Under the pieces are notes generated by a model. That model worked only from the letters and a program-made list of their open reading frames with translations, ran no database searches and was not told the origin of the DNA. From positions 806,001-870,000 of the forward strand of contig JAFKAC010000014.1 in the NCBI GenBank assembly GCA_025766275.1: a stretch of DNA of 64,000 nucleotides. Reading direction: 5' to 3'. Shown here piece after piece: positions 61,501-64,000 of the stretch (the first letter of the stretch is position 1; each line of letters starts with the position of its first letter). The DNA is from Lactarius indigo (Eukaryota > Basidiomycota > Agaricomycetes > Russulales > Russulaceae). The translations under genes were made by a program, and so were the position numbers.

Positions 61501-61774
61501 CCCGACTCATCTTGCCTACATCGAATGGTTTTCGCCATTGTCTCCAAGACCAGACGTCAATCACCTCATGTATAAGGTGTCTAGGTCAGTACAAGGTGGC
61601 CGCCGGCGTGCTACAGTCATTCCAGTAGACAGAATAATGGGCAGTGTTCATCTTATCCCCCGATTTGGACGTGCTACACCCCAGGACTGGAACAGCTTCT
61701 CGGTACTCGAAAAATGTAGTACATTTTATGTTAATTCGTTTAGCGACCGGGATAATTATCTCAGGTTTTCATAG
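58558..61774 (+). CDS. Plavaka transposase (copy 2, intact)
   Basis: Exons 58558-58858, 58911-59317, 59368-59655, 59708-61376, 61425-61774; 3015 nt, 1004 residues, all phases consistent. The N-terminus is a C2H2-like finger (MIRCAGCNKYFTHSGHSQH), followed by an acidic Ser-rich linker, then the Plavaka core: CDWEFAHWAK, FAPERHYADAERTCRVY, EMHTGDWWW, PGATVVPLIISS, DIRRKPS, SGDGIWRRCHPI, RCPKCLVP, ITPDVLHQLLQGVVKH, LPPNHHIT, FGTTDNYNTEQFERLHIDFT, and a C-terminal WFSPLSPRPD...HLIPRFG block. The start ATG directly precedes the finger. The last intron has a slightly unusual donor (GTTAGT). Probably nuclear, binding the element ends; activity is plausible as nothing is broken. Confidence 0.9.
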
Positions 61775-61932
61775 ATAGTCGCAAGGATAGTCGATCAATA
61801 GCTGTGATAAATTTGGATAAATTAGACGGCATTTGATTAGCCCAACTTATGATTCAATTATCTCCGTTATATCCTTTATCACTAATTTATCTGGGCATTA
61901 TCTCTGGCTAGCGCGGGAGGTTTTTCCCGATG

Positions 61933-63278
61933 AAGTGAACGTGCAAGCACAATCCCTAGTTATTCGGACACGACTCCGGCTGGAGTGAGGTTGACGCCGA
62001 CGACGGAATCAGGCTGGTTCGGTGATGTCCGACCAGGAGTTACAGTAAGTACCCGTCACGTGCACCATGGCTGCCAGTGTCATCATCGACAACCATCTGC
62101 CGCTCAAGCTCAGCGTCTCTCAAGCATAGAGATACACGATACACCTGGGGGTTTGAAGATCGGAGAGTTGGGTATAGTATCGTATCGGGGAGCTAGGGAG
62201 AAACTGGATTAAGTACGTCATTCACTGCATAGTACTATTTACTCAACCATTGTATGGGAAAGGCCGATATGCTGGCGGATAACAACACGAGGTGATGTCC
62301 TAACATATTCCAATTTTGTCAAGAGGAATATTTGTGGGTTCCCGGGGAAGAAAACTTTGCTTGTGTACCGAATACTATTATTCCTTAAATTTCCTTCCAC
62401 TACCCTTCCCTTCCGCCTTCGGATAAACGGGCTCTCCGGCCTTTCCTTTCCTTTCCTTTCCTTTCAAGTTGAGATACAAATTTTTTTCCGGCTTCCACCA
62501 GCGCGGGCTTGGCTGTGCGGTTGCCTAGCTGGTAGGCTAACCTTTCTGCGTGTCTCATGTCTACTGTCCCTTGCATCAAGAGAGGTCTCATGGCGCGGAG
62601 TATAGCGTCGAGCAACCTCCTGGACGACTTGATGATCGTTCCCACTCCTCTATTGCGAGTTTGTGACTCTTTCTGGGAATGGCCGGCTGACCATGCACGA
62701 CTCATCGAGGCCTGATGAGTGGTCTGAGAATGCGTTCACCAGTTGTACGTGTCTTTCAGAAACCAATCACTACCGCATTTTCAAGGGTCCGAAGTTCATA
62801 TGTATCTACTACATAATCCGATCGCCATGAGAAAAAGTTTGCATGAATATTGGCACCTCACCCCATATATCTACGCAGTTCAACGTGCATTTTCCGGTGC
62901 TATCCTCACACGGTAGACTGCTTCTAGAATGACTGAGAATCTCGCAGTCACTGTCTCTGCACCTTACTCTTTAGTCTCGTAAAATTTTGAGAGCGTACTC
63001 GACCTCCGCCCTGAACGATTCGATCCTGATTGATCTTGTGTCGCCAATATTGTCCAGAGCCATTTCCATTCGGCCTGAGTCAGTACTGTGGAAATTGTCT
63101 TTCGAACCTGCAAGAGTAACTTCAAGTTATCCATCTCCATATGTGTGCATTCGTTAAACCATGTTCCAAGAACATTCTCTGTAGTTCTTGTTTCACAAAG
63201 GAGCCGACAGCTTTCCGGAGGCTGAAGTGCTGATGAGCGGTATTTATTACAGTAAAAAGAAAATTCAATTTATATTCC
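61933..63278 (+). repeat. Segmental duplication, arm 2 (right of Plavaka-2)
   Basis: Continues the arm that began at 55697, parallel to 51205-52835 of arm 1. No gene recognised. Homology breaks at about 63279, where a GFA1 fragment intervenes, and resumes at 63926. Confidence 0.78.
62441..62465 (+). repeat. CTTTC pentanucleotide microsatellite, 5 units
   Basis: Five CTTTC copies where arm 1 (about 51857-51866) has one or two. Confidence 0.85.
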
Positions 63279-63775
63279 AGGATAGTAAATTGGTGTTCGC
63301 GAATTCGACGTCGACAAAGTCGACCTTGAGTTTCTTGTCGGTCTTGACACCGACCAGGAGAGGCGAACCATGGCGGGCAGTGACCACTTCATCGGGATAG
63401 TGCTTCGACTTGACGACAAAGGCAAAGGAACCCTTGAGCTCCTTGAGGACGGCCTTGACGAGCTCGGTGAAAGTGATGCGCTTGTCAGGTTGGGAGTCGT
63501 AGACGTATTTCGTGAGAATGGCGACGGCCTCGGTGTCGGTTTCGCTCTCAAATTTAAAGCCACGGTTTTGGAGAACGAGGCAGAGGGCAGCGGCGTTGGT
63601 TACGATGCCGTTGTGGACGACGACGAAATCGCTGCTTGGGTCTGAACGCAGTGGATGGCAGTTCACAACCGAGGGGGGGCCGTGGGTTGCCCAGCGAGTG
63701 TGCGCGATGGAAATTTGTGAGTTGAAGACTCTAGATGTGTCTATCTTCGCGGCCACGATCCGCGTACAAGACCGG
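63262..63775 (-). pseudogene. Fragment of glutamine:fructose-6-phosphate aminotransferase (GFA1), glutaminase domain
   Basis: Minus-strand frame resembling the N-terminal glutamine amidotransferase domain of GFA1, the first enzyme of the hexosamine/chitin pathway: SIAHTRWATHGPPSVVNCHP, VVHNGIVTN, FESETDTEAVAILTKY, DKRITFTELVKAVLKELKGSF, SPLLVGVKTDKKLKVDFVDV. The catalytic N-terminal MCGI exon, the rest of the glutaminase domain and the whole isomerase part are missing. The frame ends at 63265, within duplicated non-coding sequence. Upstream, a family-like segment needs a one-base shift to join. It has no proper start codon. Most likely a captured or deleted remnant, not a working enzyme. The sequence up to 63925 is unassigned. 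Confidence 0.75.
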
Positions 63776-63925
63776 CCATCCCGAAGTTATGATAGTTCAC
63801 TTACATTCCGTATTGACGGACACGACTAGTACACGACCGAAACCCCTGGCACCACGGGCCTTATCATATGAACGCGTACTAGTGTCTCTGAAATGAGTAG
63901 TTAGATGGACAATGTTGGCGACCAG

Positions 63926-64000
63926 CTGACAAAAACGGATGATCAAAAGAGAGGGAAAGGAAAGATCCAATACAAACGGCCAGCTTTAAGAAGCAAAGGG
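63926..64000 (+). repeat. Segmental duplication arm 2 resumes
   Basis: AGCTGACAAAAACGG through the window end matches 52837-52930 of arm 1, which lies just upstream of the lectin gene. Confidence 0.75.

Larger units (their letters stand above)
55742..61932. mobile_element. Plavaka-type DNA transposon, copy 2 (Plavaka-2)
   Basis: 6191 bp, same architecture as Plavaka-1 but inverted: DUF6532-like gene on minus, transposase on plus, divergent from a 213-bp centre. Outer ends read CATCAGGAAAAACCT and, reversed, CATCGGGAAAAACCTCCC; the left end is more diverged inside. AA flanks both sides (55740-55741 and 61933-61934), a possible 2-bp target duplication. Subterminal GATAA/TTATC repeats occur at 55756-55960 and 61780-61905. 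It interrupts duplication arm 2; arm 1 shows the empty site. Both genes look intact. Confidence 0.88.

Overview
This window looks like nuclear DNA of an agaricomycete (mushroom-forming basidiomycete). Genes are split by many roughly 50-nt GT-AG introns, some with GC donors. The families point the same way: a CYP63-type P450, a fungal ricin-B-fold lectin, NmrA-like reductases, and two Plavaka transposons, a class I know from Agaricomycetes. I saw no rRNA, tRNA or CRISPR.

Layout. 1-2825: no recognisable gene. 2826-11189: two cytochrome P450 genes head to head (11-exon gene on minus, start 5072; 10-exon CYP63-like gene on plus, start 8796), 3.7 kb apart. 14536-20694: complete Plavaka-type DNA transposon (Plavaka-1) with a transposase and a divergent DUF6532-like gene. 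21588-46103: tandem array of three NmrA-like NAD(P)-binding genes (A, B, C). Gene A is split by a four-level nest: a hAT transposon (22565-41609, 8-bp target duplication) sits in its exon 5; a Ty3/Gypsy chromovirus-type retrotransposon (Gypsy-1, 24263-39955, 5-bp duplication) sits in the hAT transposase; a second, apparently intact one (Gypsy-2, 30968-38960, 5-bp duplication) sits in the gag of Gypsy-1. 46378-49851: a NAT9-like acetyltransferase and a DHA1-type MFS transporter, both minus. 51145-64000: two direct arms of a segmental duplication flank a three-domain beta-trefoil lectin gene; the second arm is broken by Plavaka-2 (55742-61932) and holds a glucosamine-fructose-6-phosphate aminotransferase fragment.

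Most notable. (1) Both Gypsy elements have a transcript leader plus about 0.5 kb of conserved gag sequence with no AUG in any frame, and at the same aligned position carry a GUG or CUG in strong initiation context, suggesting non-AUG initiation of Gag. (2) In both, 11 nt located 2 nt inside the 5' LTR are complementary to the predicted first 11 nt of the transcript, as in Tf1 self-priming. (3) Both Plavaka elements share a paired, divergent transposase/DUF6532 architecture. (4) The lectin gene appears to be three fused tandem copies whose former 5' leaders became coding. (5) In-frame stops and LTR differences in the older elements are consistent with CpG-to-TpG decay.

Exon joins were worked out by hand from splice signals, reading phase and family resemblance; no database search was possible.
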